A stretch of DNA of 64,000 nucleotides from Tolypocladium sp. Sup5 PDA-1 (lineage: Eukaryota; Ascomycota; Sordariomycetes; Hypocreales; Ophiocordycipitaceae). Every line of letters starts with the position of its first letter. The stretch's first letter is position 1. The notes under the pieces are model-generated. The model was not told where the DNA came from. It ran no database searches and worked only from the letters and a program-made list of their open reading frames with translations. Both the position numbers and the translations under genes were made by a program. The DNA lies in NCBI GenBank assembly GCA_000750105.3, contig JPHH03000031.1, positions 1-64,000 on the forward strand, given 5' to 3'. This document shows positions 31,346-43,742 of the stretch, piece by piece.

Positions 31346-34300
31346 ATGTCAATGTCCAGATCTGATCCGATGGCGCCCGGCTATGGCTCGCACCATGCCG
31401 CGACCCAAAACCGTTCGCACTCCCCCTCTGCCAACAACGCCTCTGCCGCCGATCCATCGGTGCCCCCGACCAGGTCTCCATTTGGCCTCCCCGGTGGCCT
31501 CAACCATAACGGAATCATGGCGGGCAACTCGCGATCCGGGGCTGGTTCTCCGTCGCACGAGATGGCTGGCTCGAGCAGACTCTTCTCCAAAAGGTTCGTC
31601 CCGTACAGCGCCACCGAGGCATCCCATCTGCATACATCAAACTCTCTTGCTAATCATGCTTTTAGGGCAAGAGAAATTCAAGCCCAGGAAGGGATCCCTG
31701 GCCTGCCTTTAAATCCCTGGGGTGGCCCTCCCACCAGCGGCAACTCAACTCCCCTTCGCGAGAACATCCCCGAATCGCCAACCGACGGTTTCCCCGACTT
31801 TGGCCAACTTCCCACGCCCGACAGCCTTCCCCAGACTCGAAGAGCCCGAGCTGGCACCGTCCCGTCTCGTTTCTCTCCTGGCGGCCCTGCCAACGGCCTC
31901 TTGAATATCCCTGGCCTGGCGGCAAAGTCTGCTCGAGTTACCCCGTCCCAGAGTCCCTTCAACAAGTCGCCCTCTCCCAACCTTGACCACCCCGACAACA
32001 CGTCAGGCGGTTCCGCGCTTTTATCACGTCTCCGAGCAGGGTCCATGCCCCAGCGCAGTCCCTTCTCTGCCTTGCCCGGTACGGCCTCTCCATTCGGTCC
32101 CTCCATCTTCAACAACACTGGCTGGAATCCAGCTGGCGTCGGTCGCGAGCGAGGTTCCACTCTTGCGAGCATTGCTAGTGTCGGATCCAACGGACCAAGC
32201 TCCCCATCACAGTCCCAGTACTCCAGGGAAGGAGGCGGAGAATCCGACGTGCACATGCGAACCCTGGATTACCTTGGACTAGCCGAAACCCCTCAGCCTG
32301 CTCGAGCCCAGCTCGCAACGCCCTACATGGTTGAATACGCGAAGCAGTCCAGCCGCTTCCGCTCCTACTCGGTCAACAACAAGGACAAATACGCCGATGA
32401 TGAGGACGACTACGATGTGGATGGCATGCCCATCGACAACCAGTACGCAGCCGCGCTGCAGGACCAGCTGGCCGCCACGCATGCAGCCATCCACAACCAC
32501 AACCTAGCCGTACAAGCGTTTGCGAACCAGGCTTCGGCTACTCGCCCTCGTGCACGCACTGCCGGCGTGCTGGAGACTCCCGGAGGCCGCCTCATGCGAA
32601 CCTACTTGACCGGCAACAACATTGTCCCCAGCCCCATGGCGACCTCTGAGATGCATATCCAGGACGAAAAGGAGTATGACGACCTTCCCCAGGCCATCGC
32701 TGGCATGAACATCGGCAGATCGAACAGCCGCAATGCCGGGCTTCTCAGTGTCGACGAGCAAGGACTCGAGGGTCCTACAAGTGCACTCTGGCTTGGGGGC
32801 ATTCCAACATCGACCACCACATCGACTCTCGTCGAAATGTTCAAGGCTCACGGCCCCATCCTGTCGGCCCGTGTGCTGACCCACAAGAACTGCGGCTTCG
32901 TCAACTTTGAGAGGGTCGAGAGCGCCATTTCTGCCAAGGCGAACATGAATGGCAAGGAGATATTCCCTGGCGCTGGCCCGATTCGTATCAACTTTGCGAA
33001 GCCGCCGTCGGCCTCCAACACCCCCGGCCATGATGGAGCCTTCCCATCCCCCAGCCCCGACCCGTTTGCGAAGGGTAAAGGGCCAGCTCAAGGACCAGCG
33101 TCTTCTCCCGGAGAAGGGCCACAGGCTCCGGCTCTGGGCAAGGCAACCCCCACCGTTCCGCCCCTGCGGGACATGACCACGGACATCCTCGACATTGTTG
33201 ATCAGTTTGGGGCACCCGACGATGACAAGCTTCAGATTTCTCGCAGCGTTCAATCGGCCATCCAGTACAACGCATTCGTCGAGGAGATTCCCGCCGTTCG
33301 AGAACCAACTCACACGCGGGTTCATGACGCCCCGAGGCTGAGGGACATTCGCAAGCGCATCGACAACAATCTCCTGTCCCAGAGTGAAATCGAGGGCATT
33401 GCCATGGAGATGCTCCCAGAGATTGCGGAGCTCTCGTCGGACTACTTGGGCAACACTGTCGTTCAGAAGCTCTTCGAGCATTGCGCGGACCCAGTGCGAG
33501 ATGCCATGCTGGCTGAAATCGCACCACACCTGGCCGAGATTGGCATCCACAAGAACGGCACTTGGGCAGCCCAGAAGATCATCGACGTCTGCAAGACTCC
33601 CAGCCAGATGACTGTCATCGCCGAACATATCCGACCGTACACAGTCCCGCTGTTCCTGGACCAGTACGGCAACTACGTTGTGCAGGGGTGCCTCAAATTC
33701 GGGGCGCCTTTCAACGAGTTCATCTTTGAGACGATGCTGAGCAGAATGTGGGAGGTTGCCCAGGGTCGATTCGGTGCTCGTGCCATGAGGGCCTGCCTCG
33801 AGAGTCACCACGCCACCAAGATCCAGCAGCGAATGCTCGCTGCCGCCATAGCCCTGCACAGCGTCCAGCTGGCTACCGACGCTAACGGTGCTCTCCTGCT
33901 TACTTGGTTCTTGGACACCTGCACGTTCCCTCAGCGACGCACCGTTCTGTCTCCCCGCCTCGTGCCATATCTCGTCCATCTGTGCACCCACAAGGTTGCG
34001 TATCTCACCGTGCTCAAAGTCATCAACCAGAAGGCCGAGGCGGATGCTCGTGATGCGATCCTGAAGGCGCTGTTCCTCACCCCCAACGATCAAGTCCTGG
34101 AGGCTATTCTCAGCGATCACGCATACGGCGCCACCCTGATCTTCAAGGTGCTGACGACTCCATTCTTCGACGAGAGCATCCGTGGACAGGTTGTGGACAA
34201 CGTCAAGAATGTGCTTGTCAAGATCAAGGCCCAGCCGAGTCAAGGCTATAAGCGCCTCATGGACGAGGTTGGCCTTTCGACCAGAGCCGCCGGGCCAAAC

Positions 34301-34949
34301 CGCGAGCCTAGCGCCCACTCGGAACAACGACAGCGTCCTACGTCACGTCAGAACAACATGAACGGTCAGCATTCGCAGCAAGGCCAAGGCAGCAAGTCTT
34401 TCTACAACCCACTCAACCCTGCAGCCAACGCGCCCGGGTTTGACGCAGGATATGGATCCCAGAGAAGCGACAGCGCCGATCCAGGCATGCCTGGTTTCCA
34501 GTCGTACAACCAAGGCATGATGTACAATGCGCCGGCCGGGCCCGCCCCGGCGGTCAACCTCCAGCAAATGCAATACCAGCAGAGCATGATGGGCCGGGCG
34601 ACGCCCCAGATGAACTACAGCTTTCCACCCATGCAGCCTGGGTACGGAGCCTACGCCACGCCGGGTCCATCGGTGGACCAATACCGCCAGCAGAACATGT
34701 CCAACGGAAGCCCTATTCAACCTCCTTCGTCGCAAGTTCCCCAGATGCCAGGCGGTCAGCCCTCGTACGGACCACCTGGGTTCGGCCTGCCCATGGGCGG
34801 CACCTACGGCTACGGCAACATGGGCAACATGAGCGGCATGCAGAACATGGGCTACATGCAGCAAGACCAGGCCAACGCTAGACGCGGCCGCGTACGTCAA
34901 ACCCGAGCAAGATACTTGGAGCAACTGCTGACTATTTCACCAGAGATGA
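31346..34949 (+). CDS. Pumilio/RRM RNA-binding protein, Jsn1-like
   Basis: Modelled as three exons: 31346-31593, 31666-34891 and 34944-34949, giving 1159 residues. One RRM lies at about 456-530 (ALWLGGIPTSTTTSTLVEMF, then NCGFVNFERVESA). Puf repeats follow at about 645-940 (LSSDYLGNTVVQKLFEHC, NGTWAAQKIIDVCK, LDQYGNYVVQGCLKFG, GRFGARAMRACLE). This RRM-plus-Puf layout matches yeast Jsn1/Puf1 and Puf2, which bind mRNAs for membrane and mitochondrial proteins. The first intron is 72 nt (GTTCGT, GCTAAT, TTTTAG), divisible by three and stop-free, so it also reads through. The last 52-nt intron (GTACGT, CTGACT, CACCAG) changes only the final residues; without it the ORF ends at 34954. The N- and C-terminal thirds are Ser/Pro- and Gln/Gly/Met-rich. 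Confidence 0.88.
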
Positions 34950-36635
34950 TTTGAACATTGTGGGCCATGCCCAGCGGTGGCATCGATATCCTGTCGCGGG
35001 AGGCCCGCTCCGCGTTTGTGTTTTATTGCGCAGCCGGCCATGGTGAAAGTCGACTCGGAGTTGGAGGGGGATTGTGAATTTGGTAGACTTCAGCAAGTCC
35101 GTCGCCCGAGGCCGCGATCTAGACGGACCTGATTTAGAGGGACGCGAATTACCAAGACATCATCATTGCTAGCTCTCCGTCGCCGCTCTTCGGAGCCTAT
35201 CCTCCTCTGTTTGCTCCTGGCGGAAGGGTGTTCCAGGCTGGCCTCGAGCCTTCAGCCCGCCACACGGTTCAAGCAGAGGCAACCTGTTTGTCTCCTTTGC
35301 TTCTTTATTTTCTGCTTCGGCTATTCTATGATGAACGTCACGCCTCTGGATTGAACACGGTTCGACAAGAGAGACTATCTGCTTCGGCCGCAAGAAAAGT
35401 CTTGACCTCTATATTGTCCCGCCCATGCAGGACTCGACCGTCGACCTGGCGCACTGCTGCTTGTCTGGCTTTAGGGTGGTGGATTGGAGATGGGGGTGCT
35501 TTGTGGAAGGGACTCGCAAGAGAGCGAGAGAGGGGGAAGAAGAAGCTGTTTTTGCTGGACTTGCTCTGCAGTGGCAGTTGTATACTAGGTCGACCCAACC
35601 ACCAAAAAAAGTGTTTACGCCGCATCAGGTAGCCCGGCCGGCCAGTCATGCCTCGCGAAGCGTGCAATCAACGTTGATATTCTTGGTTGCCCCTAGTGCG
35701 TCATGCATGTTCTATTCGCTGCGCCTTGAACTATAGAATTGTTCTCGATATCATTCCGATGCTTCCTTCAGCCTCGACATGTCAGTCAGTGAGTGAAGAA
35801 CCCGGTGGAGAGAGGTGAAGACTACGGCGTTTCTCCTGCGCCAAAACAAGCTCGGGCAATATCTTTACACACAGCACGTACTTCGTACAGACGTTGGCAA
35901 CACCGCGCGTGGGCACAAATGTTGTAGATAACAAGGAAATATGTTTTCCTGTCCATCTGCATCCACCTCATTTCGGTAAACGCTATCCACTTCCCCCCTT
36001 GGCCGTGCCCTCCCGAAGCAGTCGGTGCAAAAACGACCGGGGTATTGGCAGGCTTCCAAGGCACCATTCGTTTCCTCCTTCACCAATCCGGCTATGATAC
36101 AACAATGGGCATGCAAAAACCGTTCCGCTCCCCTGCCTCTCTCCCCCCCTCCAACGCGTGCGAGCAAAAATCAATCACCTCCTCAGGGGAAAGTTCATTA
36201 AAGTGTCTGAGGCGGCTGGAACCCCAAATTGCTGAACAAGAAACACGAGGGTAAGTCGTAAAGCCTGGCTGTCTGTCCTGGCTCTCTCGATTGCTGCGAA
36301 TGAAAAGCAAGAAAAAGAGGCGGCAGAAACACAAAATAAACTGGGGAAAAGGAACATCACAATCGTCGGCCGTGTCGATGCAATGATGATGTGTCATGGC
36401 TCGATGCCAAGTCCTCCAAACTCCGTTTTGTTCGCAAGAAAGGTATCAATCATAAGGGAGAGAGATGGGCCAATACCGACACGGGCCAGTACGTGGCGGT
36501 CGAGGGCTTGGCGGAGGTGGTACAGATCTATAGGGGGGGAAGGGCGGTACGCTGGTGTCATAGTCAAGCGCTCATGACAGTCTGTCGATGCTCGTGAGTT
36601 CTCGATGTGCATCGCCGAGAGGAGGCCATTCTCCT
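34950..36635. other. Convergent intergenic region
   Basis: About 1.7 kb between the 3' ends of the Pumilio gene and the Rco1-like gene. It is richer in A+T than the coding regions. Short ORFs are present on both strands but none has recognisable motifs. No repeat family or RNA gene is evident. Confidence 0.45.
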
Positions 36636-39600
36636 CTAGTCGAGGTCCATGGAGCCTTCGGCATGGTCGACCGTGGACGGAGGAGTTGGTTCCGTGACGG
36701 GAGCAATCGATTCGAGCTTTTCCGAGGACTCGTTGATGCCAGACGATTCCGACACCGGGGTGTGGGCATCGGCCGTCGTGGCTGGTGTTTCGGGCGACGG
36801 CTTGTCGTCGCCGAGGACCTCTCGGATCCGGGCGCTCATGGCCTCCATTTGCGCGAGCGTAGCACGCAGGCTCTGCTTGTCATCCTGAGTCAGCTGGCCG
36901 GATGCAATATTATCGGCGTTTCCCTTGGCCATGAGAGACAGCACGCTCTGATCGGCAGCAGACTGTGTCGAGTCGGTTAGCATACAGGAGCCGCAAACAG
37001 GAGTCCCGGGGGAGGCGCTCACGAGAAGCGCGGCTGTCAGCTGGTCGATGCCCTCGGACCGCTTTTGCCGAAGACCTATCAGGTTGAGAGATACCTGCAT
37101 CTCTTCAACCTTGCGCTCGAGGGCAGAGCCCGGGAGGGGCGTGGCCGAGTTGCGCTGCGTGGGCGGCGACGGGTATGGCACCCGCTTGGATTCGTTCTGC
37201 CGAGATCCATAGCCAGCGCCTTGGTGTCGCAGCCTTGCACAAGCGTTGGTTAGCAAAAATCAGGGCCGCACAAGCAGCGGAGGTGTACTCACTGTTCGAT
37301 AAAGTCGAGGACAACTCCTTTGGCAGACAGCTTGAACGTCCGCCCAAATGACTGTGGGTCCGGCCATCCGGAATCCTCGGCTTCCTCCGCGTCGTCGTTC
37401 CAGTCAATCTCGATGTGGCCATTGTTCTTCAAGCCGCGGCTGACGGCGGGCGCGATGGCCTGGATGCCCTTGACCTTGCGGAAGCGATGAGCCGGCGCGA
37501 GGCTGGGCACCTCGATCAACACATCGTCGACGTGGGCTGGGCAGCGCCAAGTCTTGAGAACCGGTGGCACGGCCAGCGGGGGGTCAAGGCAGTCAATGTG
37601 CCAATGGAAGGGGCACACGCTGCAGGGGATGATGGCCCTGATCTCCGTCGCCGCCTTCTGACAGGCGTGGCACAGCACGGCCTGGCCGTCTTCGCGCTGC
37701 TTGAAGAAGTCTGGCAGCTCATCGTAGCCATTGCGCTTCCTGCAGAGCGCTCCTGTTAGCAGACGTGGGGCAAGGGCGCAGGTGCATCGCCACTCACTTT
37801 GCCGTCTTGTTGACGATGACGTCCTCGTAATCGCCGTCGGCCCCGGCCTTGACGCCCTCGAAGCGGTTCTGCACCTTCTTGGGTAGGCTGAAGGCGCGCG
37901 GGATGCTCTTCTCGAGATGGTTGAGAGCGCTCGCGAAGATGCCCTTGTGCACAGGCACGCGCGAGGGGAAGCGTCGAATGAGACACTCGTTGCAGTACCA
38001 CTCGTCGGGCAGATCCTCAGACTGCACCATGTCGACGCACTCAAAGTGGAACGACCGTGGGCAGCCGTCGCAGCAGACGACGTCGCCCGCGTTGCCGCAG
38101 GCCGAGCAGTACTCATCGTTGTCCGACGTCTGGGAACAGCGGTTAGCGACGATGTTCATCTGCCTCGCATCTTCACCCGTGGATGCATCGCCTTCCACAG
38201 GACAAAACAGGATTCCACACACGCAGCCGCTAGTAAATGGCTCTGGTGTGGTGTGATCCTTGTCTGCGCGCGGCGCACCCCCAAAACAATCCGCGCCCCC
38301 GAAACAGCCCCCAGCAAAATCTGCCTGGCGCAGTGTTTGGGACACGCAGACGGCATGGAGCGCAGCACATCACGGGTGAGCAGGAAGAGGGTAGACATAC
38401 CGGATCCTTCGGCGCTCCGTTGTTGAGCGTCGAATTTGCCTCGCTCATCGACCGCGGAACACCGGCAGCGGTGCCGCCCTTCTTCTTCACCGGCCTGCAC
38501 GGGGGGGAATGAAGCTGTCAGCATGGTTCTCGCTCGATGACTGTAAGACTCATGTGCGACGATGCGCAGGACGCGGCGGTTTGCGCGGTGGATGGCGGCG
38601 CCTTTGCCAGCTCACTCACCGCAGACCGCGGTGTGCCTTGCTCCGGCCAGCGCCCAACTTTGGGCAGCCGATACCATCGTAGAAAGGCCATGCGCGGGCG
38701 GGTTTTGACGGCAAGGGGGGCATAGAACTTACGATGATTTGACGCGCAGACCCGTCCGCTGCTTCTTGGTCGGGCGCAGCGCCGTTGGCGTAGCAGCGCG
38801 CGAACCGAACATGGAGTCGCCATCGCCCTGCCATGAGAAGGCTGCCGGCGAGTCGGTTCTCTCGACCTCGTCGATGGGCCTCTTGCTGGCGGAACGCGTG
38901 GCCCGGGTGCTGACGGGGGCTGCAAGCGACTGGCGCGTCTTCCGCGTCTTCCTGACGGGCGTCTCGACGGGCTCCTCGTCGCCGTGCCTCACGGAGCTCT
39001 CGTGCGCGCTGTAGCCGTTGGTGACCTTGCGTGCATCTCGCCGCCTGTCCCAGAACGGATCGTCCTCGTCGTCCGGCATAGGAGCCTTGACGCCCGGATT
39101 GGCCGGCCTGGCGGCTGTCTTGGGGGGCAGGTTGGAGAAGAGCTCTGATGCGGCGAGCCGGCCAGGCATGCTGGCATCATCAGCCGTGGATGAGGGGCGA
39201 GGAGCGCGCGTGCGGCCTGATGAATGACGGTGATGGTGATGGGGATGGGGGGGAGAGTTTGATTCAGATGTGTTGGACACGGCCGGCTTGCTGGAGGCGA
39301 CGGTTTTGCCGCGGGTGGTGATTGGCTGGGGTTTTGGCGCATCCGCATGGTGATGGGACTTGACCCCAGCAGCACCGCCAGGGCCCCCTCGAAGGGACGG
39401 GCTATTGTTGACGCTGGCCTCGGCCTCGGGCGACGACAGGCTGAGGCTCATGGCCGACGAGAGCGACGACATGCTAGAGCCCGAGTCCCGCCGTGAGTGC
39501 CCGTGTTTGTTGCTGCGCGAGGACCGCGGCGTCTTCACCTTGACCACCACTCCTGAGGTTGTCGTCTTGCGCGGGCTGGCGTGTGCCGTTTTGGCCTTCT

Positions 39601-40624
39601 TGGCAGCTCGCCGCGTCTCGCTTGCGGCCTGCGCCACGCCTTCAGCATCGCGAAGGAGCTCGGCGTATGGAGCAGGCTTCGGTTTGTGCGGAGTGAACCG
39701 GCTGTTGGTGGTGGGGGGGACAAAGTAGTAGCAGCCCTGGTCGTCCCTCTTGCCCTCGAGCTTCTTGTCTTCCATGAGCCTGGAAAACTCTTCCATCGTC
39801 TCCGCGTCGGCCGTCTGCTTGAAGACGTCCTCAATCATGGCCACGAATTCCGCGTCGTCGCACTTTTCGTCGTAGAGGGTCCTGAGGGCCCAGGCCGTAG
39901 GGTAGCGATAGTGCTTCAGCGCCTCGTCCACGGCCGCCTCGACGACCTTGTCCGTGAACTCCTTGTCCTCGGGGGCGGGGCGAGAAGGGCGCTTCCTCGG
40001 AGTCGAGGGCTCGGGGGCTGCTGCCGTCCTGGCCATGATGACAGAGTCGCTCCGCTCGCCCGTGACGGAATGCCGCGTCTTCTTGGCAGGCAGCGACACT
40101 CGCTTTGAGCGCCTGCGACGCGTGCTCCCCTTGGGGTCGTACTCGCCGTCCTCGGCGTCGTCGACTTTGATGGACAGAGATTTTCTCCGTGCGGGTGCGG
40201 GTTGCACAGGGGAAGGTGGAGGAGGGGATGCGGGCGCGGGCTTTGGCTGCGGTTCAGGCTCTGCTGCCTCGCGTGCTGCATTTGCGTTTGCGGCTGCAGC
40301 AGAATTCACCCCCGACGGCCTGAGGATGATTTTGCGGACCGTCGAGGCGTTCTCGCCAGCTGGCTTCTTGGGCTTGGGCATGGCGCCCAGCGGAGCCATG
40401 GTCTCGAGGACGCCGTACCGCGCGAGCCCGGCCTCCTCGAAGCTGGGCTTGGCCTGCACCGAGGGCTCCAGCCATCGGGCCATCAGCGCCCTCGACCCTT
40501 CATTTGCAGAGCTCCTGGACACCTCGAGCGGGCCGTTCCAGCTCCCGCTCCCGCTCCCGCCGTGCGGCTGGGCGGGACTCGAGTAGCGCGACGACCGCGA
40601 GGCTCTCGTGTTGGAGGAAATCAT
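36636..40624 (-). CDS. Rco1-like double PHD-finger protein (Rpd3S/Clr6-II type)
   Basis: Six exons: 38733-40624, 38401-38494, 37798-38129, 37293-37739, 37023-37233 and 36636-36962, giving 1100 residues. Introns are 238, 271 (36 and 54 kb genes here rarely exceed 80), 58, 59 and 60 nt. The first PHD finger starts near residue 668 (YCSACGNAGDVVCCDGCPRS, then WYCNEC). A second, PHD-like zinc finger lies about 120 residues on (LCHACQKAATEIRAIIPCSVC, HWHIDC, WRCPAHV). The N-terminal 660 residues are basic, Ser/Pro-rich and mostly disordered apart from a helical segment at 39780-39970. This layout fits Rco1 and fission yeast Cph1/Cph2, subunits of the histone deacetylase complex that suppresses cryptic transcription in gene bodies. 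One acceptor is AAG. The ATG at 40624 (MISSNTRAS) is the most plausible start. Confidence 0.82.
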
Positions 40625-42113
40625 GGTGGTTCTGGCGCTGGTGGCTGGTGTCGAGCGTTGCGTTGCGTTGCCTGTGGCCCCGTGGCCGCGGGCGGGATGG
40701 GCAACGCTCCTCTTCAGGCCTGGCAGATGCGGGTTAGCAACGATGCACAAGACGCGCCCGCGACGCCCCCGGGGGGGGCTCACCTGTCTCTGCAGCTGCA
40801 GCATGGATGCGCGCCGCCAGATCGCGTCTCGTCGGGGCGTTTGACGCGGTTCTTTGGCGAGGAGATGGGGAGGCGACGGATGGTGGGTGCCCAGGCAGGT
40901 CTAGAAGTCGACGGGAAGAGGCTTCCCAGGAGGCGACCTGCTGGCGTGGGTGGACAAGGGGGAGGGAGGTGGGCTTGCAGCGGCACCACCACAGCACCTC
41001 ATGCACTGGACTGCACAAGCACAGGCAGGCTCCAGTGCAGTGGCACTATCCGTACGGACGTACGGACTACTCACCACTCACTTCGCTCCGACACTCATTC
41101 ACACACGCTCACCCGCCACCGCACCACCGCACTTCCGCCTGTAGTCGGGCATCCATGGATCCCTCTTGCCTCGAGTGGCCGCTGTTCCCTTTGCATCAGC
41201 CGGTCCATCCTGCGCCTCCCTCTTCCATTTGGACCGCGGGCCAATTTTTTTTTTTTTTCATTTTCCTTCCCACCGTTTTTTGCCCCTGACCCTTGCCCAG
41301 GCTGCTCCAAGTCGCCCACATCCGAATCCGGGGCCACCACCCCCTTTGTTTCTACATTTCCATGGCGAACTCTGTCCGTTGGCTGCCCCGGTCGTAAACT
41401 TCGCTGCAGTGCCTCTCGCGCGGCGAGAGAAAAGACTGCACCCTCGCGGTACGGGAAGTGCTCCGTTGCTCAGGTTGCTGCCTCATCCCCACGTCACATC
41501 AGGCAAACTCTCCCCTCCACCCCCGTCTCCACGATAATGCCACCAGGTAGTTCACGGCACACAAAATCAGGGACCTCATTCGTGCTCACATCCCCATCTC
41601 CTGTAGTGTGCGAAGGCGCTGGTTTTGTACCTTGCAATGGTTAAAACCAACTAGAAGTCGCGTTTCTGAGCAGTACACACAAAGACGACTTCATTCGTAT
41701 GCCACTACAGGTAGAAGCAGCTCGGCGTTGCTCCGAGTAATGACAAGGGGCAGCAAGGAACAGCAAGGACGCTTCGCACACTACAAGGGATGGCAAATCA
41801 GTTGGCATGAATTGGGCAATGCCGGAACAGTGTTGGGTATCTATGTATACCTCGCCTCACTACACTCACATGCCGGCAGCAGGCACAAAAACCTTTGCTG
41901 CTTGTGAGTTCCGCCATAGCCCAAAGTTTCCATGAGTTGACTGTCCAACGCCGCATTCGGTAGGGTAGAATACTCGACCTGACGCAGACACTACCCCTTT
42001 CTGACTGGCCGCATCTACCCAGCCAATGCGGCCGGTTCTGTACCGACCATCGTTTGAGCGGTTGGAGCTGCATGCTCCTGGACACCGTCCTGCCGTTTTA
42101 CCTCAATTTTTGC
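40625..42113. other. Intergenic region, Rco1-like 5' / PA2G4-like 3'
   Basis: About 1.5 kb that includes the promoter of the minus-strand Rco1-like gene. TCCGTACGGACGTACGGACT, a cluster of overlapping TCCGTA/TACGGA motifs, lies near 41048-41068. A 15-nt T run starts near 41246. The part near 42000 is the 3' flank of the PA2G4-like gene. ORFs here are low in complexity; no gene is supported. Confidence 0.45.
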
Positions 42114-43742
42114 TTACTCGCTGTCATCCGAGTCATCATCCGACTCTTCGGCAGCAGCTGCGGCCTTCTTGGCGGGCTTCTTCTTCTTGCTCTTGCTCTT
42201 CTTCTTGCCGGTGTTCCTGGCCACGGGTTGCTCGAGAATCTTGAGCACCTCCTCGTCCGTAATCTTCTTGTCCGTCTTGAACTTGCTAACGTCAAGAGCT
42301 GGCGGCCCACCGAGCTTGGCAATGCCATTCTTCGTGATGGCTAAATCGCGTCGTTAGCTGCCGGCTCCTGGAGACAATTGTCACGTCGCGTAATGTAGCT
42401 CACCAATGGTAGTCAGAAGTCTGGCCACGGGGGAATTGTCCTTGTCGCCGACCATCTCATACTGGCGGAAGACGTTGCCTCGGACGCACTCGACGACACC
42501 CGACTTGGCATCACGCTCGTCCTCGAGCTGTCTCAAGCTAAAGGGGAAGGTACCAAACTTCTTTTGGACCTCGGAGAGGATCTTGCGTGAAGTAGGGCGC
42601 TTCAGGCCGTAGGTCTGAGTGGTCCGGCGGTGAAGGGTGGCACGGTGGTCGAGCGTCTTGACCTTTCCAGATCCCAGACTCACGCCCATCTCGACACCCC
42701 AGACCTCGGACGTCTCGGGGACGCCCTCGCCCTTGGATCCCTCGGCGGGGGCAAGGACGATCTTCTTGGGGCCCTCGATCTCGTTGCGGTCGAAGAGCCA
42801 TGACGTGGTGCTCTCGACCAGGTGGCAGTCGTAGCTCTCGCACACCTTCTCCAGCAGGCTGGTCATCTTGGCCTGGGTGGGAGCCTTCTGGGAAGCGGCC
42901 TTGGCCTTCTCCTCGTCGGTACCCTGGGTCAAGAGGCCAGGGGGGACCATGAGCCGCAGGAGCAGCTCGTTTGCATAATGGGTAGCCAGGATCAGGTCGG
43001 CCGGGCGACCCGAGACGACCTCGTCAGCCTTGTCCTTGGGGTGGGCCAGAACGGTGTCACAGACAATGGCGCCAAAGCCGTCAATCTGGGCTCCCAGCTG
43101 GATCTTGATGGGCTCGCCGGGCTGGATCTCGGCCGCAGCCTCGGTCTCGTCGGACGTCAGGGGGGTGTAGGGGGTAACATAGGAAGCGGGCGAAACGGTT
43201 GTGGGATGCGCGAATCCTACGTCGTCCGTGTTAGTCACGCGGGCACTCGCAGGGGCTGCCGTGGTCACGGCAAGGGCTGGCACGCTACGAACCTTTGGTG
43301 ACCTTCTTGCCCCGGTAGACCTTGGCAATCTCCTCCTCGATGAGCTTGTCACCCTTCTGGCAGATGTCGACAATCTTCTCGCCGGGGACGCAAAGCTTGG
43401 ACACGGCAGCCAGGACCTTCTCGGAGATCTGGCCGGCGGTCTTGTACTTGGTCAAGGTATCAGGGTTGTTGAGGGAGTAGTCTATTTGGGGCCGGTTAGC
43501 ACGGGATTGGCATGCATTCAGCGACATGTCATCGTGGTCGTGTGCGTGACGTGTGCCAGGTATCGAGGGGAGCTCTCTTGTGTGGTGCGGTTGGCGGGGT
43601 AGTTGTGCGCAGAAAGAGGGGCAACAGCAAATGCGTGCAATGGATGAAGTAAACAGTGCGTGGGAGGAAGCTGGAAGGGAAGGGGAAGGGGAAGGGGAAG
43701 GGGAAGGGATTAATTACCGACGACTTCCTTGTCCTCCGACAT
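42114..43742 (-). CDS. PA2G4/Ebp1-like methionine-aminopeptidase-fold protein
   Basis: Four exons: 43718-43742, 43293-43481, 42404-43216 and 42114-42340, giving 417 residues. The first exon is 25 nt; introns are 236, 76 and 63 nt, two with CTAAC branch points. The protein starts MSEDKEVVDYSLNNPDTLTKYKTAG (here noted as positions 1-25, typical of PA2G4) and continues with CVPGEKIVDIC, KGFAHPTTVSP, GAQIDGFGAIVCDT and CHLVESTTSWLFDRN. It has the aminopeptidase 2 fold, but the family lacks a full set of metal ligands and is not a peptidase. The C-terminus is a Lys-rich then Asp/Ser-rich tail. Human PA2G4 binds ribosomes and RNA; the fission yeast homologue is the DNA-binding protein Cdb4. A ribosome-associated role is most likely. 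Confidence 0.92.
43673..43709. repeat. GGGGAA hexamer repeat inside intron 1
   Basis: Five or more GGGGAA units on the plus strand, lying 8 nt inside the first intron of the PA2G4-like gene (coding strand CCCCTT). Several runs of four G on one strand could form a G-quadruplex. Confidence 0.85.

Noticed and set aside
32504..34327. A 607-codon ORF on the minus strand, antisense to the Pumilio gene
   Set aside because: It mirrors a GC-rich coding region in the opposite strand, has no recognisable domain, and covers exactly the RRM and Puf repeats. Codon bias creates such shadows.
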